From assembly GCF_001693775.2 (NCBI RefSeq), contig NZ_MBEW02000003.1:1-64000 (forward strand): a stretch of 64,000 nt of DNA, written 5' to 3'. Positions within the stretch are counted from its first letter, which is position 1, and each line of letters starts with the position of its first letter. The notes beneath the pieces are model-generated. The model worked only from the letters and a program-made list of their open reading frames with translations, was not told the DNA's origin and made no database searches. The position numbers and the translations under genes were made by a program. The stretch is from Criibacterium bergeronii (GTDB lineage Bacteria; Bacillota; Clostridia; Peptostreptococcales; Filifactoraceae). Positions 19,893 through 29,521 of this stretch are shown here, piece by piece.

Positions 19893-21119
19893 ATGAAATA
19901 TGTTGAAAAATATGGATTATTCGTATTTTTTATAATCTTTTTACTATATTTTGGAGTAATGACGAAAATAAATATCGCAAAATCAGACATTCCTACTAAA
20001 ACCTATGAAATGAAAGGCAAGGGGATATTTGAAAAGGATGCGATTTTAAAGCAGAAAATTGCTGCAAATGATGATATTTATAATTCTTATTTTTTCCAAA
20101 AGATAGGATTTATTGAAAATTATGGACTATTACAGAAAGTTTTGGGCAAAGAGATTGTTGATGACAAGCTAAATTATAGAAGGGTTTACAAGGGAGCAAA
20201 TGACACCTTGTATTATACAGTGCCTGTAAAAAACATTAATGAAAAGGCTGTAGAAAATATCTCTAATCTCAAGCAAAAACTTGACCTACAACAAATACCA
20301 ATGTTTTTTGTGCTTGCACCTAACAAGCATACTATAAATTCTGCTAATTTTCCTCAGGGTGTACTTGATTATAATACAACTAATCTAGACGATTTGAGCA
20401 AGAGACTTACCGAAAAAGGGATTGATGTATTAGATTTAAATCAGGAGTTCTTTAAAGATAAAAAAGATGAAAATACATCTTTCTATAAGACGGACACCCA
20501 TTGGAAAAATGAGACTGCATTTTGGGGGTATCAAAAGTTAGTTAGTCATTTGGCAAATGAATATGTATACAATTTTAATAATGATGCAAAATTTACTTCG
20601 CCAACTAGTTACACAACTATGAAATATAATGAAACTTATATAGGCTCTATGGGCAAGAGAACTGGTAAAAAGTATGTTGCCAAAAAGGATGACTATGAAT
20701 TAATATTACCAACTTTTGATACAAATAGAACTTATAAAAAATACAATGATGTCTTGACGGAAATAAGCACAAAATCAGGCAGTTTTGAAGATGTATTTGT
20801 TAATAAAGCTGTATTAGATAGCAAAGACCCGTATGAAGATAAATATACTACTATGATGGGTTATGGCACACCTTATGAGGTTATAATCAACAATCAAATC
20901 AAACAAGATACTAAACTGCTGATAATAAAAGACAGCTTTGCAATGCCATTAAGTGCATATCTAAGCAATAACATTAAAACGATTTGCCTTTTAGATACAA
21001 GATACGAAAATATCAGGAAGAATTTAAATAGGATGATTACAAATATTAAGCCAGACTATGTTTTATTTGTATGCTCACCTTCATCAGTATTCTATTTCCC
21101 TGAAATGTTTGATTTTTAA
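19893..21119 (+). CDS. DHHW/AlgX-AlgJ-like SGNH acyl-transfer protein
   Basis: About 408 residues: one N-terminal membrane anchor (LFVFFIIFLLYFGVM) and an extracytoplasmic SGNH-like domain. The hallmark DTHWKN gives the DxHW pair, KDSFAMP carries the serine nucleophile, and APNKHT is also typical. It probably accepts acetyl groups from the MBOAT protein and transfers them to a surface polysaccharide. ATG 19881 overlaps the upstream stop, but ATG 19893 has GGTGG at correct spacing and is preferred. Confidence 0.83.
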   Translation: MKYVEKYGLFVFFIIFLLYFGVMTKINIAKSDIPTKTYEMKGKGIFEKDAILKQKIAANDDIYNSYFFQKIGFIENYGLLQKVLGKEIVDDKLNYRRVYKGANDTLYYTVPVKNINEKAVENISNLKQKLDLQQIPMFFVLAPNKHTINSANFPQGVLDYNTTNLDDLSKRLTEKGIDVLDLNQEFFKDKKDENTSFYKTDTHWKNETAFWGYQKLVSHLANEYVYNFNNDAKFTSPTSYTTMKYNETYIGSMGKRTGKKYVAKKDDYELILPTFDTNRTYKKYNDVLTEISTKSGSFEDVFVNKAVLDSKDPYEDKYTTMMGYGTPYEVIINNQIKQDTKLLIIKDSFAMPLSAYLSNNIKTICLLDTRYENIRKNLNRMITNIKPDYVLFVCSPSSVFYFPEMFDF

Positions 21120-21145
21120 ATTGTTGAATTTAAGGAATAAATTTT

Positions 21146-22162
21146 ATGAAAGATTTAACAACATTAGCTATAGAAAGTAGCTGTGATGAGACGTCTATAG
21201 CAATAGTAAAAAATGCAAGAGAAGTTTTATCTGAGGTTACAGACTCACAAGTGCCTATCCATACAAAATTTGGTGGAGTTGTGCCTGAAATTGCCTCTAG
21301 AAATCATATTTCCAATATAAATTATGTATATGAAAAAGCCTTGGTAGATGCAAATATGAAAATTGCTGATATTGATTTTATATCTGTATCAAACAGACCG
21401 GGGCTTGTCGGTGCGTTATTAGTTGGTGTTTCCTTTGCTAAAGCACTTGCATTTGCCACTGATAAGCCGATAGTCGGAGTGCATCATATTAGAGGGCATA
21501 TATGTGCAAATTTTATTGCACATAAAGAACTAGAGCCTCCTTTTATTTGCTTAATAATCTCAGGTGGACATTCCCATATTGTAAAAGTGGATGACTATAC
21601 AAAATTTAATGTGCTGGCAAAAACTAGAGACGATGCAGCAGGAGAGGCTTTTGATAAAGTCGCAAGGTGTTTAGATTTAGGCTACCCTGGTGGTCCTAAG
21701 ATAGATAAATTGGCAAAAGAAGGAAATCCAAATGCGATTGATTTTCCAAAAGCAAAATTTGAAAATTCGTTGGATTTTAGTTTTTCAGGTATAAAATCTG
21801 CAGTGCTCAATTATATGAACACGATGAAAATGAAAAATTTACAAGTAAATAAAGCAGATGTTGCAGCGTCATTTCAAAAATCTGTTGTAGATATTTTAAG
21901 TGAAAATCTAATAAAGGCGTCCGATGTTTATGGTATAGATAAAATAGCTATTGCAGGAGGAGTTTCAGCAAACTCTGCTCTAAGAGAAAATATTGAAAAA
22001 CTAGCTCAAGAAAATGGTAAAAAATTTTATTATCCGCCTCTATCTCTATGTACTGATAATGGTGCAATGATAGGTTCTAGTGGATATTTTGAATATTTGG
22101 CAGGTAACGTATCTGATATGTCTATGAATGCTTATGCCACATATGATATAGGTAAAGACTAA
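21146..22162 (+). CDS. tsaD: tRNA N6-adenosine threonylcarbamoyltransferase TsaD
   Basis: Transfers the threonylcarbamoyl group to A37 of ANN-decoding tRNAs. It has 338 residues with the ASKHA fold and metal-binding HHIRGH; other signatures are [33 protein letters not shown] and [10 protein letters not shown]. It overlaps ispD by one base. A tcdA-like gene acting on the same modified base lies two genes downstream. Confidence 0.96.
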   Translation: MKDLTTLAIESSCDETSIAIVKNAREVLSEVTDSQVPIHTKFGGVVPEIASRNHISNINYVYEKALVDANMKIADIDFISVSNRPGLVGALLVGVSFAKALAFATDKPIVGVHHIRGHICANFIAHKELEPPFICLIISGGHSHIVKVDDYTKFNVLAKTRDDAAGEAFDKVARCLDLGYPGGPKIDKLAKEGNPNAIDFPKAKFENSLDFSFSGIKSAVLNYMNTMKMKNLQVNKADVAASFQKSVVDILSENLIKASDVYGIDKIAIAGGVSANSALRENIEKLAQENGKKFYYPPLSLCTDNGAMIGSSGYFEYLAGNVSDMSMNAYATYDIGKD

Positions 22163-22881
22163 TGAATGTAGCAATAGTTCTTTGTGCCGGAACGGGAAGT
22201 AGGATGAATTTAGTTATTCCTAAGCAATATATGAATATTTTGGGTAATCCGCTAATTTCATATTCTTTAAAAGCCTTTGAAAAAGCTAAAACAGTTGATA
22301 AAATTATTTCTGTAGTAGGAGATGTATTGGTCAATTCTCTATCGCAAAAAGAATTAATTTTTTCAATTAAAAATAAATATGAAATTTCTAAATTATCAGC
22401 AGACGATATAATACTTGGTGGCTCAAATAGACAGCAATCAGTTTTTAATGCTTTAAATCATATTTCTAAAATGATTAACGATGATGATATTGTAGCAATT
22501 CATGATGGAGTGAGGGCTCTAATTAAACCGGCCAGTATAGATTACATAATAGAGCAAACAAAGATATTCGGCTGCACTACTTTTGCGAAAAAAGCTACAA
22601 ATACTCTCACTAGGGTTGATGAAGATTTATTGATAGAGCAGTATGTAGACAGAGAAAAAGTATTTGAGCTTGAAACCCCACAATGTTTTAGGTTTAAGGC
22701 GATTTATAAATCTCATAAAAAAATAATGGTGCAGTCTAATACAAAAATAACTGACGATACAAGTATAGTTATAAACAATGGATATAAAGTGAAAATAATT
22801 GAAAATAAATATCCTAACAATAAATTGACTACAAGAAATGACATAGCAATTTTTGAAACCTATTTAGCTAAATCGAATTAG
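22162..22881 (+). CDS. ispD: 2-C-methyl-D-erythritol 4-phosphate cytidylyltransferase (IspD-like)
   Basis: 239-residue nucleotidyltransferase. N-terminal VLCAGTGSRMN and PKQYMNILGNP form the CTP loop; GGSNRQQSVFNAL and IAIHDGVRALI are IspD signatures. It would make CDP-methylerythritol in the MEP isoprenoid pathway. The TarI/ribitol-phosphate cytidylyltransferases share these motifs, but no teichoic-acid genes are adjacent. Start coupled to the tsaD stop. Confidence 0.85.
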   Translation: MNVAIVLCAGTGSRMNLVIPKQYMNILGNPLISYSLKAFEKAKTVDKIISVVGDVLVNSLSQKELIFSIKNKYEISKLSADDIILGGSNRQQSVFNALNHISKMINDDDIVAIHDGVRALIKPASIDYIIEQTKIFGCTTFAKKATNTLTRVDEDLLIEQYVDREKVFELETPQCFRFKAIYKSHKKIMVQSNTKITDDTSIVINNGYKVKIIENKYPNNKLTTRNDIAIFETYLAKSN

Positions 22882-22899
22882 AGTTTATGAGGAATAAAA

Positions 22900-23610
22900 A
22901 TGGAATTTAAAAGATTAGAATTGATTATAGGAAATAAAAATATCGAAAAATTAAAAAATTCTCATATAGCGATATTTGGATTAGGTGGAGTTGGTGGATA
23001 TGTAGCAGAGGGCTTGTCAAGAAGTGGAATAGGACAATTTACTCTTATTGATTATGATATTGTTGACATAACTAATATTAATAGGCAGATAATAGCCACA
23101 CATTCATCAATAGGCAAATATAAAACAGAGCTTTTTGAGAAAAGAATAAAAGATATAAACCCAGACGCAAAAATCAAGCTACTAACTAAAAAGTATGAAA
23201 AATCTGAAAATGAACTGTTTTTTGGTGAAGAACACTATGATTTTGTAGTAGATGCCATTGATATGGTTACAAGCAAAATTGACTTAATTGTAAGCTGTTA
23301 TGAAAAAAATATTCCCATAATTAGCTCAATGGGTATGGGCAAAAGGCTTGACCCATCTCATATTCGGTTGACAACACTAGATAAAACTTATAATTGTAGT
23401 TTGGCAAAGGTTATGAGAAGAGAATTAAAAGAGTATGGCATTACTAAACTACCTTGCGTTTTTTCTGATGAAATCTGCGAATTTGCTCTTGCAGATAAGT
23501 CAACTGAAAAAAAGGTAATCGGTTCATCAGCTTTCGTACCATCAGTTGCCGGATTTACGATAGCAAGTTATATTATTAGAAATTTAATTGGTGAAGAAAA
23601 TGAAAAATAG
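22900..23610 (+). CDS. tcdA: tRNA threonylcarbamoyladenosine dehydratase (TcdA/CsdL, ThiF-HesA family)
   Basis: 236 residues with an E1-like adenylating fold: GLGGVGGYVAEGLSRSG, LIDYDIVDITNINRQ and SSMGMGKRLDPS. TcdA cyclises t6A to ct6A in tRNA, which fits a locus shared with tsaD. No CxxC zinc pair is obvious, also typical of TcdA. ThiF/MoeB roles are possible but less likely without carrier-protein genes nearby. Confidence 0.87.
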   Translation: MEFKRLELIIGNKNIEKLKNSHIAIFGLGGVGGYVAEGLSRSGIGQFTLIDYDIVDITNINRQIIATHSSIGKYKTELFEKRIKDINPDAKIKLLTKKYEKSENELFFGEEHYDFVVDAIDMVTSKIDLIVSCYEKNIPIISSMGMGKRLDPSHIRLTTLDKTYNCSLAKVMRRELKEYGITKLPCVFSDEICEFALADKSTEKKVIGSSAFVPSVAGFTIASYIIRNLIGEENEK

Positions 23611-24559
23611 CGATATTTTAAAAATCTTATCTGACCATAATGGACAGTATGTTTCAGGAGCTGAGATGGCAAGCATATTTGGTATATCAAGAGCTGCTTT
23701 GTCGAAAAGAATTCAAAAAATGAAAGAAAATGGCATAAAAATAGATGCAATTACAAATAAAGGCTATATGCTGTTAGACATACCGGATGATATAACTCAA
23801 GATAATATTTATGTTGGCGTGGCTGACGGTCAAAAAATCGGGAATACAATTATAGTATTAGACAAAGTCAACTCAACAAATGACTACGCAAAAACTATTG
23901 CTAAGACATCTACAGAAGGTACAGTAATAGTTTCTAAAATCCAAACCTCAGGCAAGGGTAGACGTGGTAGAGAATTTATTTCCAGTGAGGGTGGACTTTA
24001 TTTCACTATAATTTTAAAGCCTGATGTAGAAATAACTAAAATCCCATTTTTAACACAAGTCACTGCTTGCAGTGTATTTAAAACACTAGAAACCCTTGGA
24101 GTGAAAACAAAAATTAAATGGCCAAACGATATAATACTTAACGACAAAAAATTGTGCGGCATCTTATGTGAAATGAGTATGGAAATAGGAATGCTGGATT
24201 ACTGCGTGGTTGGTATAGGAATAAATGTAGAAAATAAATTTACAGATGGAATTAAAGATATAGCCACTTCTTTAGGATTGGAAAATTATAATATAAGCAA
24301 GAAAGAAATTTTATGGCAGGTATTAAAATATTTTGATATGTACTATAAGGATTTTCTAGCTGAAAATTATTCAAGTGTACTGGAAGTTTTGAGGACTAAC
24401 TCAAATATTCTTGGAGAAAAAATTAATATTTTATCCGCTGAAATTACTACTCCTGCGGTGGCTAAAAATATTGATGACAAAGGTTTCTTAGTTGTAGAAT
24501 ATGAAGACGGTACAACAGAGGCACTTAATTACGGTGAAATTAGTATAAGAAAGAGATAG
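23600..24559 (+). CDS. birA: Biotin-protein ligase / biotin operon repressor BirA
   Basis: About 319 residues. N-terminal winged helix (GAEMASIFGISRAALSKRI, ~16-35), then the ligase core with GKGRRGREFISSEGGLYF, KWPNDI and GIGINV, and a C-terminal SH3-like domain. It biotinylates carboxylases and can repress biotin genes. A TTG at 23588 is in frame, but ATG 23600 with GGTG six bases before is preferred. Overlaps tcdA by 11 bases. Confidence 0.93.
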   Translation: MKNSDILKILSDHNGQYVSGAEMASIFGISRAALSKRIQKMKENGIKIDAITNKGYMLLDIPDDITQDNIYVGVADGQKIGNTIIVLDKVNSTNDYAKTIAKTSTEGTVIVSKIQTSGKGRRGREFISSEGGLYFTIILKPDVEITKIPFLTQVTACSVFKTLETLGVKTKIKWPNDIILNDKKLCGILCEMSMEIGMLDYCVVGIGINVENKFTDGIKDIATSLGLENYNISKKEILWQVLKYFDMYYKDFLAENYSSVLEVLRTNSNILGEKINILSAEITTPAVAKNIDDKGFLVVEYEDGTTEALNYGEISIRKR

Positions 24560-24562
24560 ATT

Positions 24563-25504
24563 ATGGATTATAATGAAGTAGCAGTATCAACTACAACAAT
24601 AGCAAGTGACCTGATTTCGAATATACTAATTCAAAATGGTTCTAAAGGTGTAAGCATAGAAGACCCAGCCGATTTATTTGTGAAAAACACACCTTATGAC
24701 TGGGATTATGCAGAAAAAACCACCTTAAAATTTGACCATGAGGATGTTGTAATAAGAGGATACTATAGCTTGACAGAAAATTTTGAAGAAATAATTGAAA
24801 ATATACAGTCAGATTTGGATAAAATCAAAAATTTGGAGTTTGACTTAGGAACTCTTGAAATATCTATAAAAGAAGTAAAACAGTCAAACTGGGAAAATGA
24901 ATGGAAAAAGTATTTTAAAATAACTAGACTAAGTGATAAGATTGTCATAAAACCGGAATGGGAAACTTATTTGGCAAAAGATGGCGAAATTGTCTTAGAG
25001 CTTGACCCAGGACTAGCGTTTGGCACTGGCACGCATGAAACTACTAAAATGTGTCTGCTTGCCTTAGAAAAATACCTAAAAAAAGACGATGATGTTATAG
25101 ATATTGGTACAGGAAGTGGAATTTTATCCATAGCAAGCGTAAAGCTTGGTGCAAAAAATGTAATAGCAACCGACATAGATAAATTAGCCATAAAAGTGAG
25201 CACTGAAAATGCTCAAAAAAATAAAGCATTAGACAAAATTCAGGTAAGATATGGTGATTTAACTGAAATCATCCATGAAAAAGCAGACATAGTCGTAGCA
25301 AATATTATGGCTGATATTGTGGCTGAGTTATCAAAAGATGTAACCAATATTATGAAAGATAATGCTTTATTTATTTCATCAGGCATTATTGATGAAAAAG
25401 TAGATTTTGTTAAAGAAAATTTAGAAAAAAATGGCTTAGAATTGATTGATGAATACAATGAAAAACATTGGCATTGTTTAATAGCAAAAAAGAGGGCTAA
25501 ATAG
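24563..25504 (+). CDS. prmA: Ribosomal protein L11 methyltransferase
   Basis: SAM-dependent methyltransferase acting on L11 lysines. It has 313 residues: an N-terminal L11-recognition domain and a Rossmann methyltransferase with LDPGLAFGTGTHETT, IDIGTGSGIL and VVANIMADI (the NxxA/NPPY-like motif). Four bases after birA and directly abutting the next gene. Confidence 0.95.
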   Translation: MDYNEVAVSTTTIASDLISNILIQNGSKGVSIEDPADLFVKNTPYDWDYAEKTTLKFDHEDVVIRGYYSLTENFEEIIENIQSDLDKIKNLEFDLGTLEISIKEVKQSNWENEWKKYFKITRLSDKIVIKPEWETYLAKDGEIVLELDPGLAFGTGTHETTKMCLLALEKYLKKDDDVIDIGTGSGILSIASVKLGAKNVIATDIDKLAIKVSTENAQKNKALDKIQVRYGDLTEIIHEKADIVVANIMADIVAELSKDVTNIMKDNALFISSGIIDEKVDFVKENLEKNGLELIDEYNEKHWHCLIAKKRAK

Positions 25505-26782
25505 TTGGAAAATAATTTAGGGAATTTATATAAAAATTTTGGTATTTCTGAAAAAGATTTAACAAGAGCAAAAAAAATTGAAACTGACTTAAAAGAAACA
25601 TTTGATAAACTAGACGAAATTAAACTTTACAATCAAATGAAGGTCTTAAACGCCATGCAAAAGGCAAAATTATCAGATATACATTTTGGCACTTCTTCCG
25701 GATACGGTTACAATGACATTGGCAGAGATAAAGTAGAAGAGGTATTTGCAAATGTGTTTAATACAGAAGATGCTTTAGTAAGACCATCTATTGTAAATGG
25801 TACACATGCACTAAGTATATGCCTAAATTCTCAGCTCATGCCAGGCGATACAATGCTTGCTATAACAGGCAAACCATATGATACTTTAGACGAAGTAATA
25901 GGTATAATAGATGCTCCATTATCATTATCTCAATATGGAATAAAATATAAGCAGGTTGATTTAATTAATAACGGGGATTTTGATTTTGAAAATATTAAAA
26001 AAAATATTATACAAGACTCTTCTATAAAAATGATTTACATCCAAAGGTCAAAGGGATATTCTACAAGAAAATCATTAGAAGTCAATCAAATAGGCGAAGT
26101 TATTAAATTTGTCAAAGAAATAAAAAAAGATTTAATAGTTATGGTAGACAATTGCTATGGTGAATTTTTGACATATGGTGAGCCTACAGATGTTGGGGCA
26201 GATATTATGGCTGGCTCACTTATAAAAAATCCCGGCGGTGGTATTTCTATCACTGGGGGTTATATAGTTGGCAAAAAAGATTTAGTAGAGCGTGCCTCTC
26301 AAAAACTTACTTGTGCAAGCATAGGTAAGGAGTGTGGATTAACTTTTGGCACTAACAGAGCAAATATGCAGGGCTTATTTTTAGCTCCGACAGTTGTCAA
26401 TGGGGCGCTTAAAGGTGCAATATTTTTAGCAAAACTCTTTGAAGAAGATGGATACAAAGTATTTCCTGCATCTTCGGATGAAAGAAGTGACATTATACAG
26501 GCTGTTTCATTTGAAACAAAAGAGGAAATAATTGCATTTTGTAAAGCTATCCAGCTAGCATCTCCGGTAGATAGCTTTGTAGTGCCTGAACCTTGGGATA
26601 TGCCCGGTTATGATGATGAGGTTATAATGGCGGCAGGGTGTTTTGTGCAAGGTTCATCCATAGAACTTTCAGCGGACGCTCCTATTAGAAAACCGTATAC
26701 TGTTTATTTTCAGGGTGGACTTACTTACGAACACTCTAAGCTAGGTGCGATGATGGCGTACAACTTTGTGAAGGATTTATAA
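25505..26782 (+). CDS. PLP-dependent enzyme, methionine gamma-lyase-like (COG4100, 'aluminium resistance' family)
   Basis: 425 residues of the COG4100 family, a cystathionine lyase-like PLP enzyme whose substrate is not established. Features: HFGTSSGYGYNDIGRD, the PLP-binding region with VDNCYGEF, and the lysine in MAGSLIKNPGGGI. TTG start with GAGGG eight bases before, placed directly after the prmA stop. Last gene of the run, followed by a weak A/T terminator. Confidence 0.88.
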   Translation: MENNLGNLYKNFGISEKDLTRAKKIETDLKETFDKLDEIKLYNQMKVLNAMQKAKLSDIHFGTSSGYGYNDIGRDKVEEVFANVFNTEDALVRPSIVNGTHALSICLNSQLMPGDTMLAITGKPYDTLDEVIGIIDAPLSLSQYGIKYKQVDLINNGDFDFENIKKNIIQDSSIKMIYIQRSKGYSTRKSLEVNQIGEVIKFVKEIKKDLIVMVDNCYGEFLTYGEPTDVGADIMAGSLIKNPGGGISITGGYIVGKKDLVERASQKLTCASIGKECGLTFGTNRANMQGLFLAPTVVNGALKGAIFLAKLFEEDGYKVFPASSDERSDIIQAVSFETKEEIIAFCKAIQLASPVDSFVVPEPWDMPGYDDEVIMAAGCFVQGSSIELSADAPIRKPYTVYFQGGLTYEHSKLGAMMAYNFVKDL

Positions 26783-26785
26783 GAT

Positions 26786-26809
26786 AATTATTCAAAAAAA
26801 TAATTTTTT
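26786..26809 (+). terminator. Weak A/T terminator after the COG4100 gene
   Basis: AATTATT pairs with AATAATT and is followed by TTTT. The stem has no G-C pair, so termination may be leaky. Confidence 0.4.
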
Positions 26810-26821
26810 GCATATTTTTTA

Positions 26822-26850
26822 TTGTATATAATTGATAATTTATTTATAAT
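26822..26850 (+). promoter_or_regulatory. SigA-type promoter for glutamine synthetase
   Basis: TTGTAT, 17 bases, TATAAT. The start point would be near 26857, leaving a 45-base leader before the GGGGG ribosome site of the glutamine synthetase gene. Confidence 0.6.
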
Positions 26851-26902
26851 GTTACTTTAGAATTTAATTTAACAATAATCTTGGCTAAAACTTGGGGGTC
26901 GT

Positions 26903-28819
26903 ATGGAAATAGTTAATGTCTTAAAAAATGATGGGCTTCTTTTCACATTAAAAAAAGGTACGCATGATATTAATGAATTAAAAGAAATCTTTGAAAAACA
27001 TTCAGAAATAAAATTTGTTTCACTGGTAGGCTATGATTTAAGAGGAAATGCAACCGATGAAAAAATTCCGGTTAAAGCTGTACTTGACGACATTGAAAAC
27101 TTTTTTGCATCAGGGGTACAAACAGATGGTTCTAGCGTTGAATTAATCGGTATAGCCAGCTTAAACAATGCAAAGGTTACAATAATACCTGATATGGATT
27201 GTGATTGGTTCGTCGATTATAACTTTAATTTATTATCAGATGATTCGGGAAAACCTGTAGGAACACTAAGAATACCAGCTTTCTTAGTTCATAATGATGA
27301 AGTTGTATGCTCAAGAGGTGTATTAAAAAGAGCCATTGACAATCTTCAAAATAACATATTTGACAAAATAAAAAACAATAAAGAATTAAAGGAAGAAATA
27401 GGAATCGACTCTGAAATTAAAGAAATAAATATAACGGCTGCAACAGAGCTGGAGTTTTATGTTAAGACACCTCAAGAAAATTATACAATTAAAGAGCTTT
27501 CAACTTCACAAATTTTGAAAGAACAGTATTGGAAAAGAACAGAAGGTATAGTAAGGTCTGCTATGGAAACCTGTCTATTACTTATGGAGCGTTATGGTTT
27601 TGAACCTGAAATGGGGCATAAGGAAGTAGGTGGGGTAAAACCTATGCTTAACCATGATGGGGATAGAACTCACATTATGGAGCAATTGGAAATTGACTGG
27701 AAATATTCTGACCCAATGCAGACGGCAGATAATTTATATGTAGTTAAGGATTTGGTCTTAGATGTATTTAATAGATTTGGATTGGAAGTAACATTTGACT
27801 CTAAACCTGTAGACAAGGTTGCAGGTAGTGGAGAACATACACATATAGGTGTAAGTGCAAAATTAGAAAATGGAAAAAGGATAAATTTATTTAATCACGT
27901 TCAAAAAGAAAAATATTATATGAGCAGTCTTGGATTTGCATCATTAGCCGGAATTCTAAACAATTATGAAATAATTAATCCATTTGTCGCATCAACTACT
28001 GACGCATTTAATAGACTAAAACCCGGCTTTGAAGCACCTGTTTGTATAGTAACGTCTCTTGGAAAATCACCATCAATACCTTCAAGAAATAGGTCAATAC
28101 TTATAGGTTTACTTAAAGACGAAAAAAATCCAATGCAGACAAGATTTGAACTAAGAGCTACTTGCCCTAACTCAAACCTATATCTTGTTTTATCATCAGT
28201 GTATCAATGTATGGTAGACGGAATAAATTTCTATGTGGGTAATTATGACGTTGAATTTATACAAAACGAATTGTCAAAAAAACCTGATGAAGATGCAAAA
28301 TATCTTAGAAAAGAAAGAGCATACAGGTCTGAAGAAAATGTATTTGAAGAATACACCCAAGAAGAAAGAAATAAGATTTTTTCTATACCACCAAATACTG
28401 CCTATGAAAATATGATGGCATTTGAAAAATATTCTGAAAAACTTACCATTTTGACACAAAATGGCGTATTTACGGATAAGATAATAAATTCTTACAAAAT
28501 AGCGTCTATAGAATATTGGGCAAAAGAATTAGTAGGAAGAATAGTAGTTAAAAATAGAGAAAATTTGAGGAATATGACCATACTTCATACAGCTCAAGAG
28601 GATATTGCTGATTTGGACGTGGTAAATTGGAAAAAAATTCAAAATTTAAAGACCAAATTAATGAAAGACACTGTTGATAAAAAATCATTATTTACACAAA
28701 TAGATGATGCAATAGAACAAAAAAATTATGAAATGGCATCTAATCTACAAATAGAAATGGTTAATTTATTTTCGGAAGTAAGAGATTTGTATTCAAACTA
28801 CCAAAGAAACATATTTTAA
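26903..28819 (+). CDS. Glutamine synthetase, long clostridial form
   Basis: 638 residues. The N-terminal beta-grasp domain contains DGSSVELIGIA, and the catalytic domain carries ATELEFY, GHKEVGGVKPML, GSGEHTHIGVS, NRLKPGFEAP and RFELRATCPNSNLYL, matching the metal, ammonium and ATP sites. It makes glutamine from glutamate and ammonia. It is much longer than 440-470-residue GSI and shorter than ~700-residue GSIII; the last ~130 residues are a helical, charged extension with no obvious catalytic motif. It has its own promoter and no GlnR-type neighbour. Confidence 0.85.
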   Translation: MEIVNVLKNDGLLFTLKKGTHDINELKEIFEKHSEIKFVSLVGYDLRGNATDEKIPVKAVLDDIENFFASGVQTDGSSVELIGIASLNNAKVTIIPDMDCDWFVDYNFNLLSDDSGKPVGTLRIPAFLVHNDEVVCSRGVLKRAIDNLQNNIFDKIKNNKELKEEIGIDSEIKEINITAATELEFYVKTPQENYTIKELSTSQILKEQYWKRTEGIVRSAMETCLLLMERYGFEPEMGHKEVGGVKPMLNHDGDRTHIMEQLEIDWKYSDPMQTADNLYVVKDLVLDVFNRFGLEVTFDSKPVDKVAGSGEHTHIGVSAKLENGKRINLFNHVQKEKYYMSSLGFASLAGILNNYEIINPFVASTTDAFNRLKPGFEAPVCIVTSLGKSPSIPSRNRSILIGLLKDEKNPMQTRFELRATCPNSNLYLVLSSVYQCMVDGINFYVGNYDVEFIQNELSKKPDEDAKYLRKERAYRSEENVFEEYTQEERNKIFSIPPNTAYENMMAFEKYSEKLTILTQNGVFTDKIINSYKIASIEYWAKELVGRIVVKNRENLRNMTILHTAQEDIADLDVVNWKKIQNLKTKLMKDTVDKKSLFTQIDDAIEQKNYEMASNLQIEMVNLFSEVRDLYSNYQRNIF

Positions 28820-28948
28820 GATTTAAAGTGAATTATATTTTTCAATAGTCTCCGGGCAGAAAATGTATTTATTGTTTAAAAATAACAGAATTGGTTATTA
28901 ATATAAGCAGAAATTCATTTAATTATGATTTTATCGGAGGATATTAAA

Positions 28949-29185
28949 ATGGAAAATAAAAATGTAGTTGTATATACAAGTAGCTCTTGTCATTATTGTC
29001 ACCTTTTGAAAGACTATTTAAATGAAAAAAACATTTCATTTGATGAAAAAAATATAGACCAAGACCCTGAAGCGAGAAGCTTTCTTATAAAAAATAAAAT
29101 TATGGGTGTTCCGGCAACTTATATAGATGATGAACAAATAATTGGATTTGATAAAGCTAGATTAGATAAGGCTTTGGGTCTATAA
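28949..29185 (+). CDS. Glutaredoxin-like / NrdH-type redox protein
   Basis: 78 residues with a thioredoxin fold. The redox motif is CHYC (SSSCHYCHLL), and the cis-proline region is GVPATYIDD followed by IIGFD. ATG 28949 is preferred over 28925 because GGAGG lies eight bases before it. The reducing partner (thioredoxin reductase or glutathione) cannot be told. It sits three bases upstream of the tRNA-Arg gene and may be co-transcribed with it. Confidence 0.88.
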   Translation: MENKNVVVYTSSSCHYCHLLKDYLNEKNISFDEKNIDQDPEARSFLIKNKIMGVPATYIDDEQIIGFDKARLDKALGL

Positions 29186-29187
29186 AA

Positions 29188-29262
29188 GCACCTATAGTCT
29201 AATGGATAAGATTTTCGCCACCGAAGCGAATGATGCGGGTTCGATTCCTGCTAGGTGCACCA
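29188..29262 (+). tRNA. tRNA-Arg (anticodon CCG) with non-canonical A33
   Basis: 75 bases including an encoded CCA. Acceptor GCACCTA pairs with TAGGTGC, D stem GTCT with AGAT, anticodon stem TTCGC with GCGAA, T stem GCGGG with CCTGC, and the T loop is TTCGATT. The anticodon loop reads CACCGAA, so the anticodon is CCG (29221-29223) and position 33 is A (29220) instead of the nearly universal U. The other structural positions look intact. Confidence 0.88.
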
Positions 29263-29365
29263 ATATGTTTTATAACATATGGAAAAACTGATTTTTATTG
29301 AAATATAAACAAATTAAACTATACTATATTTAATTATATTTAAATAAAACATAACAATTTAAAAA

Positions 29366-29407
29366 CTCATATCTAGTAGAGATTTTTCTATTAGGTATGA
29401 GCCTTTT
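29366..29407 (+). terminator. Strong terminator downstream of tRNA-Arg
   Basis: A 15-pair stem with two G-T wobbles (29366-29380 with 29387-29401) and a GATTTT loop, followed by CCTTTTT. It ends the glutaredoxin-tRNA unit and shields it from the converging toxin gene. Confidence 0.85.
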
Positions 29408-29521
29408 TATTTGTTTATGAAGTTTATAAATTTTGTGACTGTATTGTGTTTTTGGTTTTTTGTTAAGTGTGTGTATATTGCTAAGTGTATAAAAACCGCC
29501 TTATTTAGCGGTTAAATTACT

